A stretch of 35,441 nt of DNA from positions 1-35,441 of the forward strand of contig CAJWMA010000005.1 of the NCBI GenBank assembly GCA_913042995.1, read 5' to 3'. Below, piece by piece: positions 1 to 9,057 of this stretch. The first letter of the stretch is position 1, and each line of letters starts with the position of its first letter. Position numbers and translations under genes: made by a program. The notes under the pieces are model-generated. The model did no database searches and was not told the DNA's origin. It saw nothing but the letters and a program-made list of their open reading frames with translations. This DNA is from an uncultured bacterium (lineage in GTDB: Bacteria > Planctomycetota > UBA8108).

Positions 1-2339
1 TTCTCGAGGGCGACCCCCATCTCCTCGGCAATCGAAGCGAAATGCAGATGGAAGATCTCCAGCTGGACAGGATCGGGCTCTCCCGCGGCGTCGCAGGCGG
101 AGAGGGTCCGCGGCTTGTCCAGTCTCTCGAGCACCAGGTGACCCGATGGATGCCTGGCCGCAGTCCAGCCGGGCGCCACGACGATGGTGTGATAGGCCGA
201 GGAGATGATTGCCGGGCCGGCTACGGATTCTCCCTGGCCGAGGGAGGCCTCATCGAGCACCGCGGCATCCACCCAGGCTCCCGAGAAGAAAGCCCGGCGG
301 GACCCGGGAGCCTCGGTCGCCGCCGAGGGTGCCGGTGCTGCCTCGACCCGCTCCTCACCGATACCGGCGGAGCAGGTCACTCTCGCCGTCACCAGCTCCA
401 GCTCTCTGCCGGGATGGGTGAATCCGTAGCGTCTCTCGTGAGCCTTCTCGAAGGCTTCCCTGCAATTGTCCAGCCCGGCCTCCAGCTCGATGGTCGAATC
501 CTGGCCGCTGTAGCGCAGATCGAGGGCGCGGCGCGGCGCGGCCAGGAGCTCCTCGTCCAGGCCATCCAGGAGCAGTTCGCTCCTCGCCTGCTCCTCGAGA
601 TCGCTCATGAGCTCTTCAAAACAAGAGGGTGAAATGTTTTCGGCCGGCTCGAGAACCGGACGCTCGACGATCCGCGTAACATCCGCCTGCGAAGCTCCCC
701 GGGCGCTCAAGACTCCGGCCAGCGCGGGAACGAGCACCTTCACGATGCCCAGCTCGTCTGCGACGGCGCAGGCGTGCTGCGCGCCGGCCCCCCCAAACGC
801 TACCAGCGGGTATTCCCGCACATCGTAGCCCCGCGCGAGGCTGATCCTGCGAATGGCCGCGGCCATACGCTGGTCGGCGATTTCAAGATAGCCGGCGGCG
901 ATCTCCTCCAGGCTCTTCTCGTACCCCCGCCCACGAAGACTCGAGGCCATCGCGTCAAGGCGGCGGCGGACCGCGTCCCCATCGAGAGGAAAAGGAAAGC
1001 GGCCGGCGGGAATCCTCCCAAGAAAGAAATTCAGATCGGTGATCGCCAGCTCCCCTCCCGCGCCATAGCAGGCCGGCCCCGGCACCGAGCCTGCGCTGCG
1101 CGGTCCAACGGTCAGCTTCTCCCCGTCAAACCCGCAGATGGAGCCGCCGCCGGCGGCAACGGTCTCGATCGCGAGGAGCGGGGCGGCTATCCTCACGCCC
1201 GCCTTGACCGCCTCGTATTCCATCTCGAAGCCGCCATCCCAGCGGCTTACATCGGTGCTGGTTCCACCCATGTCGAAAGCGATCGCGCAGGCGCAGCCGG
1301 CCTCCCTTGCCACCTGCGCGGAGCCGACCACCCCGCCCGCCGGTCCGCTGAGAACCGCGTCCTTGCCGCTAAAGAGGCGGGGCGAGCAGAGTCCCCCTGC
1401 GCTGGTGAGCAGCCGCAGCGAGGCGGAGGGAGCCGCCTCGGCAATCGAGGCGACATAGCCCCTGATAACCGGCCCCAGGTAGGCATCGACCAGCGAGGTG
1501 TCTCCGCGTGACACCATCCTTGGAGACGAGGAGGAGGCGCTGGAGCGCACCACCTCGGAAAAATCGAATTCAAGGGCCAGCTCCGCAAGCGCCTCCTCGT
1601 GCGCCGGGTTGGCCGCCGAGTGGAGCAGGCAGATAGAGACCGCCTCCGTACCCGCGGCCTCGAGCTCAGCCAGCACGGCCGCCGCCCGATCGAGGTCCAG
1701 AGGCTCGAGCTCATCCCCGTTGGCGCTGATGCGGCCGGGGATCTCACGCGCCGCGTCAAAAAGCGGCCGGGGCTTCCTGATCTCGAGATCGAAGATTCGC
1801 GGACGGTCCTGGTTGCCGATCAGCAGCAGGTCTGCGAATCCCGGGGTGGTGAGAACGGCTGTCCGGGCGCCCTCTCTCTCGAGCAGCGCGTTGGTTCCGC
1901 GCGTGGTCCCCAGCCGCAGGTCAACCTCGCCGAGGTCCTCATCCAGCCGAAGGCGCATCAGCGTGCGCATGCACAATAGCGGCGCCTCTTCCGGGGAGCG
2001 GAGCTCCCAGGAGTGGGCCTCGGCCAGGGTGACAAGCTCCTCCGAGGTGAAGATGGCCCCGTCTGCGCCGCTGGAGCCCGACACCTCCGCGCGCTCCAGC
2101 TCGGATCCATCGGCGGCCAGGAGCCGCAGCTCGAAGCCCCGGAAAAAATCATGCGGTTCGCGGCGAAGGCTCTTGTCGAGAAGGCCTTCGGCCTCGGCCG
2201 CCTCCACATTGCCCTTGAGGGTCGCCGAGCTCAGAACCTTCAGGACACGAAGCTCTCCCCCGGGAGTCCGGGCGACACAATCGGTGAAGGTGCCTCCTAC
2301 ATCGATGGAGAAACACCAGCCTGGGGTTGTTTTGCTCAT
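1..2339 (-). CDS. Hydantoinase/5-oxoprolinase family protein, HyuA region fused to the start of a HyuB region (C-terminus beyond window)
   Basis: Open minus-strand frame from ATG (complement of 2337-2339) to the window edge; absent from the ORF track because no stop lies in the window. Translation starts MSKTTPGWCFSIDVGGTFTDCVARTPGGELRVLKVLSSATLKG and contains LRLGTTRGTNALLEREG, LSGPAGGVVGSAQVA, IAFDMGGTSTDVSRWDGG, SVPGPACYGAGGELAITDLNFFLGR, then DPVQLEIFHLHFASIAEEMGVALE (HyuB-like N-terminus). Frame agrees at positions 2339, 1271 and 20. Confidence 0.93.
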   Translation of the reverse strand, partial: MSKTTPGWCFSIDVGGTFTDCVARTPGGELRVLKVLSSATLKGNVEAAEAEGLLDKSLRREPHDFFRGFELRLLAADGSELERAEVSGSSGADGAIFTSEELVTLAEAHSWELRSPEEAPLLCMRTLMRLRLDEDLGEVDLRLGTTRGTNALLEREGARTAVLTTPGFADLLLIGNQDRPRIFDLEIRKPRPLFDAAREIPGRISANGDELEPLDLDRAAAVLAELEAAGTEAVSICLLHSAANPAHEEALAELALEFDFSEVVRSSASSSSPRMVSRGDTSLVDAYLGPVIRGYVASIAEAAPSASLRLLTSAGGLCSPRLFSGKDAVLSGPAGGVVGSAQVAREAGCACAIAFDMGGTSTDVSRWDGGFEMEYEAVKAGVRIAAPLLAIETVAAGGGSICGFDGEKLTVGPRSAGSVPGPACYGAGGELAITDLNFFLGRIPAGRFPFPLDGDAVRRRLDAMASSLRGRGYEKSLEEIAAGYLEIADQRMAAAIRRISLARGYDVREYPLVAFGGAGAQHACAVADELGIVKVLVPALAGVLSARGASQADVTRIVERPVLEPAENISPSCFEELMSDLEEQARSELLLDGLDEELLAAPRRALDLRYSGQDSTIELEAGLDNCREAFEKAHERRYGFTHPGRELELVTARVTCSAGIGEERVEAAPAPSAATEAPGSRRAFFSGAWVDAAVLDEASLGQGESVAGPAIISSAYHTIVVAPGWTAARHPSGHLVLERLDKPRTLSACDAAGEPDPVQLEIFHLHFASIAEEMGVALE

Positions 2340-2404
2340 CAGGAAACGAAGTCTACCCCCCCCACCGCCCGCTCGGCAATCAGCATCCGGCGGCGGAGCC
2401 GAGC

Positions 2405-5400
2405 TCAGGCTTCGCAGCCGCCGCCCTCACAGGCTCCCAGGTCGTCAGGAGTCGGGTCGTCACCGCAGCTGAAAGCGGGAGGAGGCAGCGGCTCGTCCCC
2501 GCTGAAGAGATAGCCGAGCAGACGCACCGCGTCGGTCACAAGGAGCCTCCCATCATCATCTACATCCGCGGCATCCGGGCAGGGCAGCTCAAACCCTCCC
2601 GCAAAAAGGGTGAGCAGTATCTTAACCGCATCGGTAATGTCGAGCTCGCCCTCCGCGGTCACATCTCCGCGCCGAAACAGAACCGGGGGCTCAACCGGCT
2701 CTTCTTCACAGGCCGGACGGGAGACGAGAGACGGGGCGAGCGTCAGCATGAAGGAGAGGTCGGAGCTGTCGCGGCTGGAGTTGTGAACACTCACCGCCAG
2801 GACATTCTCTCCCTGCCGAAGAAGCCCGCCATCGATATCGAGCGAGGCGACAGCGCTCTCGACTGATCGCGACGCCGTGGTGTCGTGCGAGACTGCGCCC
2901 CCGGGCATATTGGCACGGCCCAGCTCTTCTCCATTGAGGTAGAGAACAAGGCCGTCATCGTAGACCGCGGTCAGGACAGCCAGGCTCAGCTCGGCAGGAC
3001 AATCGAGCCAGAATGATTTCCTGCAGAAAACGCTGACGTAGCGGTTCCGCATGTCGGCCAGCTCGGTCAGATCATCTCCATCTCCATAGCCGATTCCCGC
3101 GAGACCGCGGGGCCAGGAGGAATCATCGAAGCCCGGCTCGCTCCAGTCGCCGGGAGGCTGCTCTTCTCCCGGCAGGTAGCTCCAGGATCCGTTTCCTCCG
3201 ATCAGCAGATAGGACGCCTCCAGCCGGGGAATCATCGAGAGATCGCCGGAGCCGGAGCCGTTGTTGTGGACCTCGATCGCCAGCACGTTGACGCCGGCGC
3301 GCAGCAGCCCCGGAGACAGCTCGAACACCTCGGGCTCCCCGGCCTCACGGCTCGAATCCGGCCGCTGGTTCCTGCCTACGGGGCTGCCGGGAAGGCCCAT
3401 GTTCTCAGACCGCGCCACCTCGGCGCCGTTCAGATAGGCGACAAAGCCGTCATCGTAGTCGATGCTCAGCTCCAGCGTCTCGACGATGCCGGGATTGGCC
3501 ACCTCGAAATTCTTCCGGCAATAGACGGTCAGGTAGCGGTTCTCCATATCGTCCAGAACGGTCGCATCATCTCCATCTCCGTAGCCGATACCGCTCGGAC
3601 CGACAAGCCAGGAATCATCTGGAACGAAATCGACCTCCCTCCACTCCTCGTCCACCGCGCGGTTGCCCTTGAAATAATCCCAATCGTCCCCGATAGAGAC
3701 AGGCTCACGCCGCTCGATGAGCGGGTATTCGACGAGCAACCTCGGAGCGGAGGCGCCGCTGTCCGATGAGGCGAACTGCCATCCATCAGAGCCAACCGGC
3801 AGGAAGGCCCAGCCATTATTGGCGGAGGGCTCGAGTGACCAGGCCGCCAGGCTCTCGGTGACGTCAACCTCTACTGTGCCTCCCGCGCCGACCACGTCAG
3901 CCTGCAACGCGGAAACGGACTCGACCCCCGGCTGGATTCCATCGCCGCCGAAGTCGCTCCAGACGGAAAGCTCGCTCCAGGGCTGGAGCATCCTGTAGAT
4001 TGCGGCGCCATCGCCGGTGTTGGTCGTCTCCAGTTCGAGCCAGGCTCTCTCAATCTCCACCCCGGGAGGCAGTTGCCCCGGCTGCGGTCCGAAGATGTCG
4101 CCGAAACGCAACAACCCCTGGGTAGCGTTGCCCGACCCGCCTGGAGAGTCGCTGTCAATGCGCAGGGCCTGGTCCGCGCCATGCGCTTCAGCCGGCGAGG
4201 CCGCCCCGACATAGGTGTCGACCGCCGCCGAATATCCATCACTACCCTGTCGAAAGCTCTCCCTCGCCTTGCTGCCGACCAGGATCTCGACATTAACCTC
4301 CACCTGGTCTACATGAAGCAGCTCTCCATCATGAGCGACCAGCGACAGGAGGTACTGTCCTGACTCTGAAAAAGAAGCCGTTGTCGAAGGCGCGCCAGGA
4401 TCCGTGAAAACGACCTCTCCGGGACCGCTGATGACCGCCCAGGAGCTCTCCAGCTCCCTGTCCACAGGCAGGCCATCATCACTCACCGTTGCGCGAAGGC
4501 GAACGGTGTCGCCGAGAAGAACGACGTCCATGTCCGCGCCCGCCAGCGCCCGGGGGCGCTCATTGACTCCGTCGAGAGCCGGGTAGGCGTAGGTTGAGCA
4601 GGTTCTGTCGGTCTCGTTGATGTCCCTGCAGCAGGAAGCGTACATCAGCGCCCTGGAGTCCTCGACATGTCCGAAGCCGAGCCCGTGGCCGAGCTCGTGC
4701 GCCATCATGCTTCTGTAGCCGGTAGCGCCCAGGCAGCCAACGCCCTCGTTCACCACAACGAACCAGCCGGTGATGGTGAGCCAGCTCTCGCCGTCAAAGC
4801 TATGGGTCGACGTCGTGATCGGCCCGCCATAGGCGAGCACTCCGCCGCAGCCCTCGATGTCGGCGATATCGGAGCACGGATCGCCAAAGAGGATGAAATT
4901 GCTCTCGGCGCCCTGGCTTCGAGCGCAATCGATACCGGGATCCCTGGAGCCGCCAAAGTAGAGGTTGCAGCTCGTGTCCGGAATCTCCATCCACAGCTCC
5001 ATGGCCTGCTGAACAATCCAGAAGCCTCCATCGCGCACCGAGGAATCACCCGCGCTATTGCCGTAGATCGTCGCCCATTCGCCCGTGTCAAAACGGCGCC
5101 ACCGCATCTTCCTCCCGTTGTCGGAAAAGATGGAACAGCCCTCCGGCTGCTCAGCACCGCCTCCATCTCCTCCGGGGACCGGCCCGGGACCCAGGCCCTC
5201 CGAGCTCCACTCGGCTCCAGCTCCCAGCAGCGCCGGCAGGTAGTTGAGAAAGGCCGCCTTGTCAAAAGGCCCGGGGGGCTCGGCCGCCAGCCCATCGGGC
5301 CTTGGCAACAGGCCGGCCGGATGCTCATCGATCGGAGAGAGAAGCTCGCGGCCGGCGGCCGTGGTCTCTACCAGCACTCCGTAAAAGAGCATTGCGGGAA

Positions 5401-5791
5401 TCCAGAGCGCCTCCGACTTCCGGCTCAGGCACAACAGATAGTTCTCATCTTCGGAAAAATCCGGAGAGCCGGGAACAAACCAGGCCCGGCTCTCGAGCTC
5501 GCCGCCCGGGGTCTCTACCTTGATGACATCGCCCGGGACCGCAGGCCCCGAATAGCTCGAGAGCACCTCGAATTCAGTGGAGGTGAACACCAGCGGCCCC
5601 CGGGCTGCGGGGACCGAAGCGCGCGCGCGCGCGAAAACCACCGCATCGGCGGCCCGCGCAAGCTCGCCGTAATTCCTCGGCGCGATCAATGACGCGGCGG
5701 AAACCGGCAGGCCCGGGAAGATGACCAGGGCGAGAGCCGCCAGCGCCCGGACGACTGCCTGGCAAATCGAATGTTTTCCTGAAGCTCTCAT
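2405..5791 (-). CDS. Secreted multidomain protein: matrixin-like metalloprotease, Ig/PKD-like and DNRLRE-like regions, two W..GIGYGDGDD domains, C-terminal dockerin-like module
   Basis: ORF 2405..6037; likely start is the ATG at 5791 (MRASGKHSICQAVVRALAALALVIFPGLPVSAAS, signal peptide). Zinc motif MMAHELGHGLGFGHVEDSRALMY (HExxHxxGxxH plus Met-turn). GIGYGDGDD occurs twice. C-term RGDVTAEGELDITDAVKIL...DAADVDDDGRLLVTDAVRLLGYLF. Confidence 0.88.
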   Translation of the reverse strand: MRASGKHSICQAVVRALAALALVIFPGLPVSAASLIAPRNYGELARAADAVVFARARASVPAARGPLVFTSTEFEVLSSYSGPAVPGDVIKVETPGGELESRAWFVPGSPDFSEDENYLLCLSRKSEALWIPAMLFYGVLVETTAAGRELLSPIDEHPAGLLPRPDGLAAEPPGPFDKAAFLNYLPALLGAGAEWSSEGLGPGPVPGGDGGGAEQPEGCSIFSDNGRKMRWRRFDTGEWATIYGNSAGDSSVRDGGFWIVQQAMELWMEIPDTSCNLYFGGSRDPGIDCARSQGAESNFILFGDPCSDIADIEGCGGVLAYGGPITTSTHSFDGESWLTITGWFVVVNEGVGCLGATGYRSMMAHELGHGLGFGHVEDSRALMYASCCRDINETDRTCSTYAYPALDGVNERPRALAGADMDVVLLGDTVRLRATVSDDGLPVDRELESSWAVISGPGEVVFTDPGAPSTTASFSESGQYLLSLVAHDGELLHVDQVEVNVEILVGSKARESFRQGSDGYSAAVDTYVGAASPAEAHGADQALRIDSDSPGGSGNATQGLLRFGDIFGPQPGQLPPGVEIERAWLELETTNTGDGAAIYRMLQPWSELSVWSDFGGDGIQPGVESVSALQADVVGAGGTVEVDVTESLAAWSLEPSANNGWAFLPVGSDGWQFASSDSGASAPRLLVEYPLIERREPVSIGDDWDYFKGNRAVDEEWREVDFVPDDSWLVGPSGIGYGDGDDATVLDDMENRYLTVYCRKNFEVANPGIVETLELSIDYDDGFVAYLNGAEVARSENMGLPGSPVGRNQRPDSSREAGEPEVFELSPGLLRAGVNVLAIEVHNNGSGSGDLSMIPRLEASYLLIGGNGSWSYLPGEEQPPGDWSEPGFDDSSWPRGLAGIGYGDGDDLTELADMRNRYVSVFCRKSFWLDCPAELSLAVLTAVYDDGLVLYLNGEELGRANMPGGAVSHDTTASRSVESAVASLDIDGGLLRQGENVLAVSVHNSSRDSSDLSFMLTLAPSLVSRPACEEEPVEPPVLFRRGDVTAEGELDITDAVKILLTLFAGGFELPCPDAADVDDDGRLLVTDAVRLLGYLFSGDEPLPPPAFSCGDDPTPDDLGACEGGGCEA

Positions 5792-6042
5792 GGTTCCCCC
5801 TCGGCCGCGGGATTCCTGCTCCTGGAGAGCGTCCCTGGCCGGCCTGGAAAATGACGACATCGTTGCCCCGGAATACCAGGCCAACACGAGCTGCCTGCCC
5901 TGAAGTATACAGGTGATCAAATGCATCTCTAAGCAGTGATTGCCGATCACGCTTTTCCCCTGCCCGCTCGCGGCCTCTTGCCGGACTGTGCTAATATGAC
6001 CGTCTGATTTTCGAGGAAACAACAGAATTGGAGGCACCGAAG

Positions 6043-7350
6043 ATGCGCGCCCGTAGATTTTCTTTCCCGGCTGTTCTTGTCTGCCTGTTCATTCCGGCAA
6101 CCCTCGCAGCGTACGAAAATCCGCCGATGGAGCCGGGCTTCAGCTCGCTCTTTGATGGGAAGAACATCGAAGAACACTTCATCATCAAGGGCAAAAAAGA
6201 GTCCTGGACCGTCAAGGACGGTGTCATCCACTCGCTTCGCGGCGGCAACCGGATTATCAGCAAGGAACAGTACGGTGATTTCGTTCTCCGGCTTGACTGG
6301 CGCATCTCCGACCAGGGCAACAGCGGCATCTTCATCCGCGTACCCGGCCAGGACGATGGCGCGCCCTGGGTCTCCGGCTTCGAGGTCCAGATCTCCAACG
6401 CTCCGCGCGACGATGCGCACTGCACAGCCTCCCTCTACGGAGTCGAGGCGACCAGTCCGCGCCCGACCAGGGAAGCCGAGGGCGCCAATGCCTGGCATAC
6501 CTTTGAGATCACCTGTCTCGGAGGGCGGATCTCCGTTCGACTCGACGGGGTGCTGAACATCGACGCCGATGAGAAAAAGAACGAGAAGATGCGCTCGCGC
6601 CCGAAGAAGGGCTTCATCGGACTGCAGGATTATCACGCCAGCAAGGGCTGGGTGGAATACCGCAACATCCGCATCCAGCCGCTCCAGGCAGACGGGGTTC
6701 CGACGGGGTTCGAATCCCTCTCATCCAATGACAAGGGGTGGCATAAAATCCGCACCGGCCACGGTACCGGCGGTCGGTGGAGCCATGCCGACGGCGCCTG
6801 GGAAGGAGAGCAGGATCCTCCCGGCAGCGGCAACGGCGGCGTCCTGGTTACCGACCGCAAGCTCTCCGACTTTGAGCTGGTGATCGAGACGAAACCCGAC
6901 TGGGGAGTCTGCAGCGGAATCTTCCTGCGTTCGACCGAGCGCGGCCAGTGCTACCAGCTCATGGTCGACTGGCACGGCAACGGGAATGTCGCCGGGATCT
7001 ACGGTGAAGGAACCGGCGGCTTCAACGTCCGCAACTACGAGCTCAACGATGACAAAACCATCCGCAAAGGCAATGACAACAAGCAGAACATCCCCCTGGC
7101 CTTCGCGCTTGCGGACTGGAAGAAGGTCTGGCGTTTCGGACAGTACAACGAGGTGCGCGCCCGGATCACCTCCAACCCGCCGACGATCGATACCTGGCTC
7201 AACGGCTGGCACATCTCGCACTTCGAAGATGATAAAAAACGGATCCCGGATGCCGGCGGCGTGGCCATCCAGGTCCACGGAGGCAAGGGGTGGCCCAATG
7301 GCGCCAAGGTGCGCTTCAGGAACATCAGCATCCGCGAACTCAAAAAGTAA
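6043..7350 (+). CDS. Secreted protein with two tandem DUF1080 / 3-keto-disaccharide hydrolase-like domains
   Basis: ATG 6043 with GGAGG about 8 nt upstream; signal peptide MRARRFSFPAVLVCLFIPATLAAYE; FSSLFDGKN...SWTVKDGVIHS...GDFVLRLDWRISDQGNSGIFIR, then a second related unit WSHADGAWEGEQDPPGSGNGGVLVTDRKLSDFELVIETKPDWGVCSGIFLRS. Confidence 0.9.
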   Translation: MRARRFSFPAVLVCLFIPATLAAYENPPMEPGFSSLFDGKNIEEHFIIKGKKESWTVKDGVIHSLRGGNRIISKEQYGDFVLRLDWRISDQGNSGIFIRVPGQDDGAPWVSGFEVQISNAPRDDAHCTASLYGVEATSPRPTREAEGANAWHTFEITCLGGRISVRLDGVLNIDADEKKNEKMRSRPKKGFIGLQDYHASKGWVEYRNIRIQPLQADGVPTGFESLSSNDKGWHKIRTGHGTGGRWSHADGAWEGEQDPPGSGNGGVLVTDRKLSDFELVIETKPDWGVCSGIFLRSTERGQCYQLMVDWHGNGNVAGIYGEGTGGFNVRNYELNDDKTIRKGNDNKQNIPLAFALADWKKVWRFGQYNEVRARITSNPPTIDTWLNGWHISHFEDDKKRIPDAGGVAIQVHGGKGWPNGAKVRFRNISIRELKK

Positions 7351-7369
7351 CCTGGCGAAAGGAACTCCA

Positions 7370-7945
7370 ATGGTAAAAACCGCTTCCACCATGGTCGAGC
7401 TCGGAACCCCGGCGCCCGACTTCAGCCTGCCGGCCACCGATGGCTCCACCGTGAGCCTCTCAGATCTCGAAGGCAGCCCCGTGCTGATGATGTTTATCTG
7501 CAACCACTGCCCCTTCGTCCTGCACCTCAGGGAGCACCTTGCGGAGGCCAGCAGGGGCTACCAGGAACGCGGGGTGAAGGTCATCGGCATCAGCGCCAAC
7601 GATGTCTCCACCCATCCAGATGACAGCTTCGAGAAGATGGTCGAAGAGGTTGCCGCCGCCGGCTACACCTTCCCCTACCTGTACGACGAGAGCCAGGATG
7701 TGGCCCAGAGCTACCGTGCCGCCTGCACCCCTGACTTCTTCCTCTACGACAGCTCCCACAAGCTGGTCTACCGCGGCCAGTACGATGACAGCCGCCCCGA
7801 CAACGGCACCCCCACGGGCGCTGATCTCTCCGCCGCCATCGATGCCTTGCTGGCCGGACAGCCTCCCCGGGAAAACCAGAAAAACAGCATCGGCTGCAAC
7901 ATCAAATGGAAGGCCGGAAACGAACCGGACTACTTCAATCCCTGA
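7370..7945 (+). CDS. Thioredoxin-like / AhpC-TSA family redoxin
   Basis: MVKTASTMVELGTPAPDFSLPATDGSTVSLSDLEGSPVLMMFICNHCPFV...YRAACTPDFFLYD; in-frame ATG at 7370. Confidence 0.88.
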   Translation: MVKTASTMVELGTPAPDFSLPATDGSTVSLSDLEGSPVLMMFICNHCPFVLHLREHLAEASRGYQERGVKVIGISANDVSTHPDDSFEKMVEEVAAAGYTFPYLYDESQDVAQSYRAACTPDFFLYDSSHKLVYRGQYDDSRPDNGTPTGADLSAAIDALLAGQPPRENQKNSIGCNIKWKAGNEPDYFNP

Positions 7946-8909
7946 GAAGGCCGGGGAGATCAGCCTGCGCCCAGCTCTCAAGGTACCCATCGTAGTGCTC
8001 GCGCCTGTGCGTGGTCGCTCCCTCGAGGCGGCAGATTGAGGCGGCGAACTCCACCGCCCTGCCCAGCGTCTTCGCGCCGCCCCAGCCCCGCGTGAGTCCG
8101 AGCATGGTCACGGCCGTGATCGCGTCGCCCGCGCCGACTGTATCGGCCACCTCGTCAACCGGAACCGCAGGCTGAAAGATCGTCTCCCGTCCATCCCTGA
8201 GCAGCGCCGCGCCAGCAGCGCCGCAGGTCAACAGGAGCAGCTCGAGACCAAGATCCCGGCGAAAGTCGTCCGCCGCCTTCAGCAGACCGTCTTCCGAAGT
8301 GTCGCCGACATCGAAGAGAGCGATGAGCTCCTCCTCGTTGAGCTTGGCCCAACGCGCCCGGGAGAGGTCGCCCAGGACACTGTCCTTCTGCCACCAGGGG
8401 CGGCGCAGATTGACATCGACGAAGATCTTGCCGCCGCGAGCCGCCGCCAGCTCTTCGAGGGCCCCGCGCGAACACTCCCCCCGCAACGCAAGGCTGCCGT
8501 GGTAGAGCAGGCTGACGTCGAAACCGGACATCGCCGCGCATCCCTCGGCGGCATCGATCGCATCGTAGGCCTGGTGATCGTTGATCGTGAACTCAGGTTG
8601 GCCCTCGTTGACCCGCACGCTCACGGTGCCGGTGGGCAGCTCCTCGTCGAGCTGGATTCCGGCGGTATCCATTCCGTAGGAGGTCATGATCTGGAGCACT
8701 CGCCCGCCAAGCTCATCGGCGCCAACCCGGCTGATGAGAAGCGGGGCGAGGCCGAGGCTCTCAAGATTCCAGGCCAGGTTGAAGGCGGCGCCGCCGATCA
8801 CCGTCGGACCGCCTTCGAAATCATCGAAGAGAACCTCTCCAAAAACGACCGGCCGGCTCGCCGGGGCCGGGTGCTTCTCGCTCGCCTCGTTCATAACACG
8901 TCCTTTCAC
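7935..8909 (-). CDS. PfkB-family carbohydrate kinase (fructokinase-like)
   Basis: VIGGAAFNLAWNLESLGLAPLLISRVGADELGG and C-terminal DTVGAGDAITAVTMLGL (PfkB signature). Alternative start MNEAS at 8894. Confidence 0.9.
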   Translation of the reverse strand: MKGRVMNEASEKHPAPASRPVVFGEVLFDDFEGGPTVIGGAAFNLAWNLESLGLAPLLISRVGADELGGRVLQIMTSYGMDTAGIQLDEELPTGTVSVRVNEGQPEFTINDHQAYDAIDAAEGCAAMSGFDVSLLYHGSLALRGECSRGALEELAAARGGKIFVDVNLRRPWWQKDSVLGDLSRARWAKLNEEELIALFDVGDTSEDGLLKAADDFRRDLGLELLLLTCGAAGAALLRDGRETIFQPAVPVDEVADTVGAGDAITAVTMLGLTRGWGGAKTLGRAVEFAASICRLEGATTHRREHYDGYLESWAQADLPGLLRD

Positions 8910-9057
8910 GGGGATGTCCGCTCAGGCTACAGGTTTTTTCCGCCCGCGGGAAGATACCTTGTCGAGCGGGAGCACAAAGAAACCGGTCGAGACTTGGATC
9001 CTGCCCCGTGCCTGTTACATTATGATCTCTGACAGCACGAACCCCGAGGTTGAGACC

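Noticed and set aside
774-2472. Plus-strand ORFs of 245 and 324 aa at the left end
   Set aside because: They lie antisense to the hydantoinase/oxoprolinase frame; Ser/Arg-rich low-complexity translation.
5630-5650. Alternating GC run (gcgcgcgcgcgcgcg), possible Z-DNA or slippage site
   Set aside because: It encodes an ordinary Ala-Arg stretch (FARARASVPAA) in the matrixin-like protein; short and explained by codon usage.
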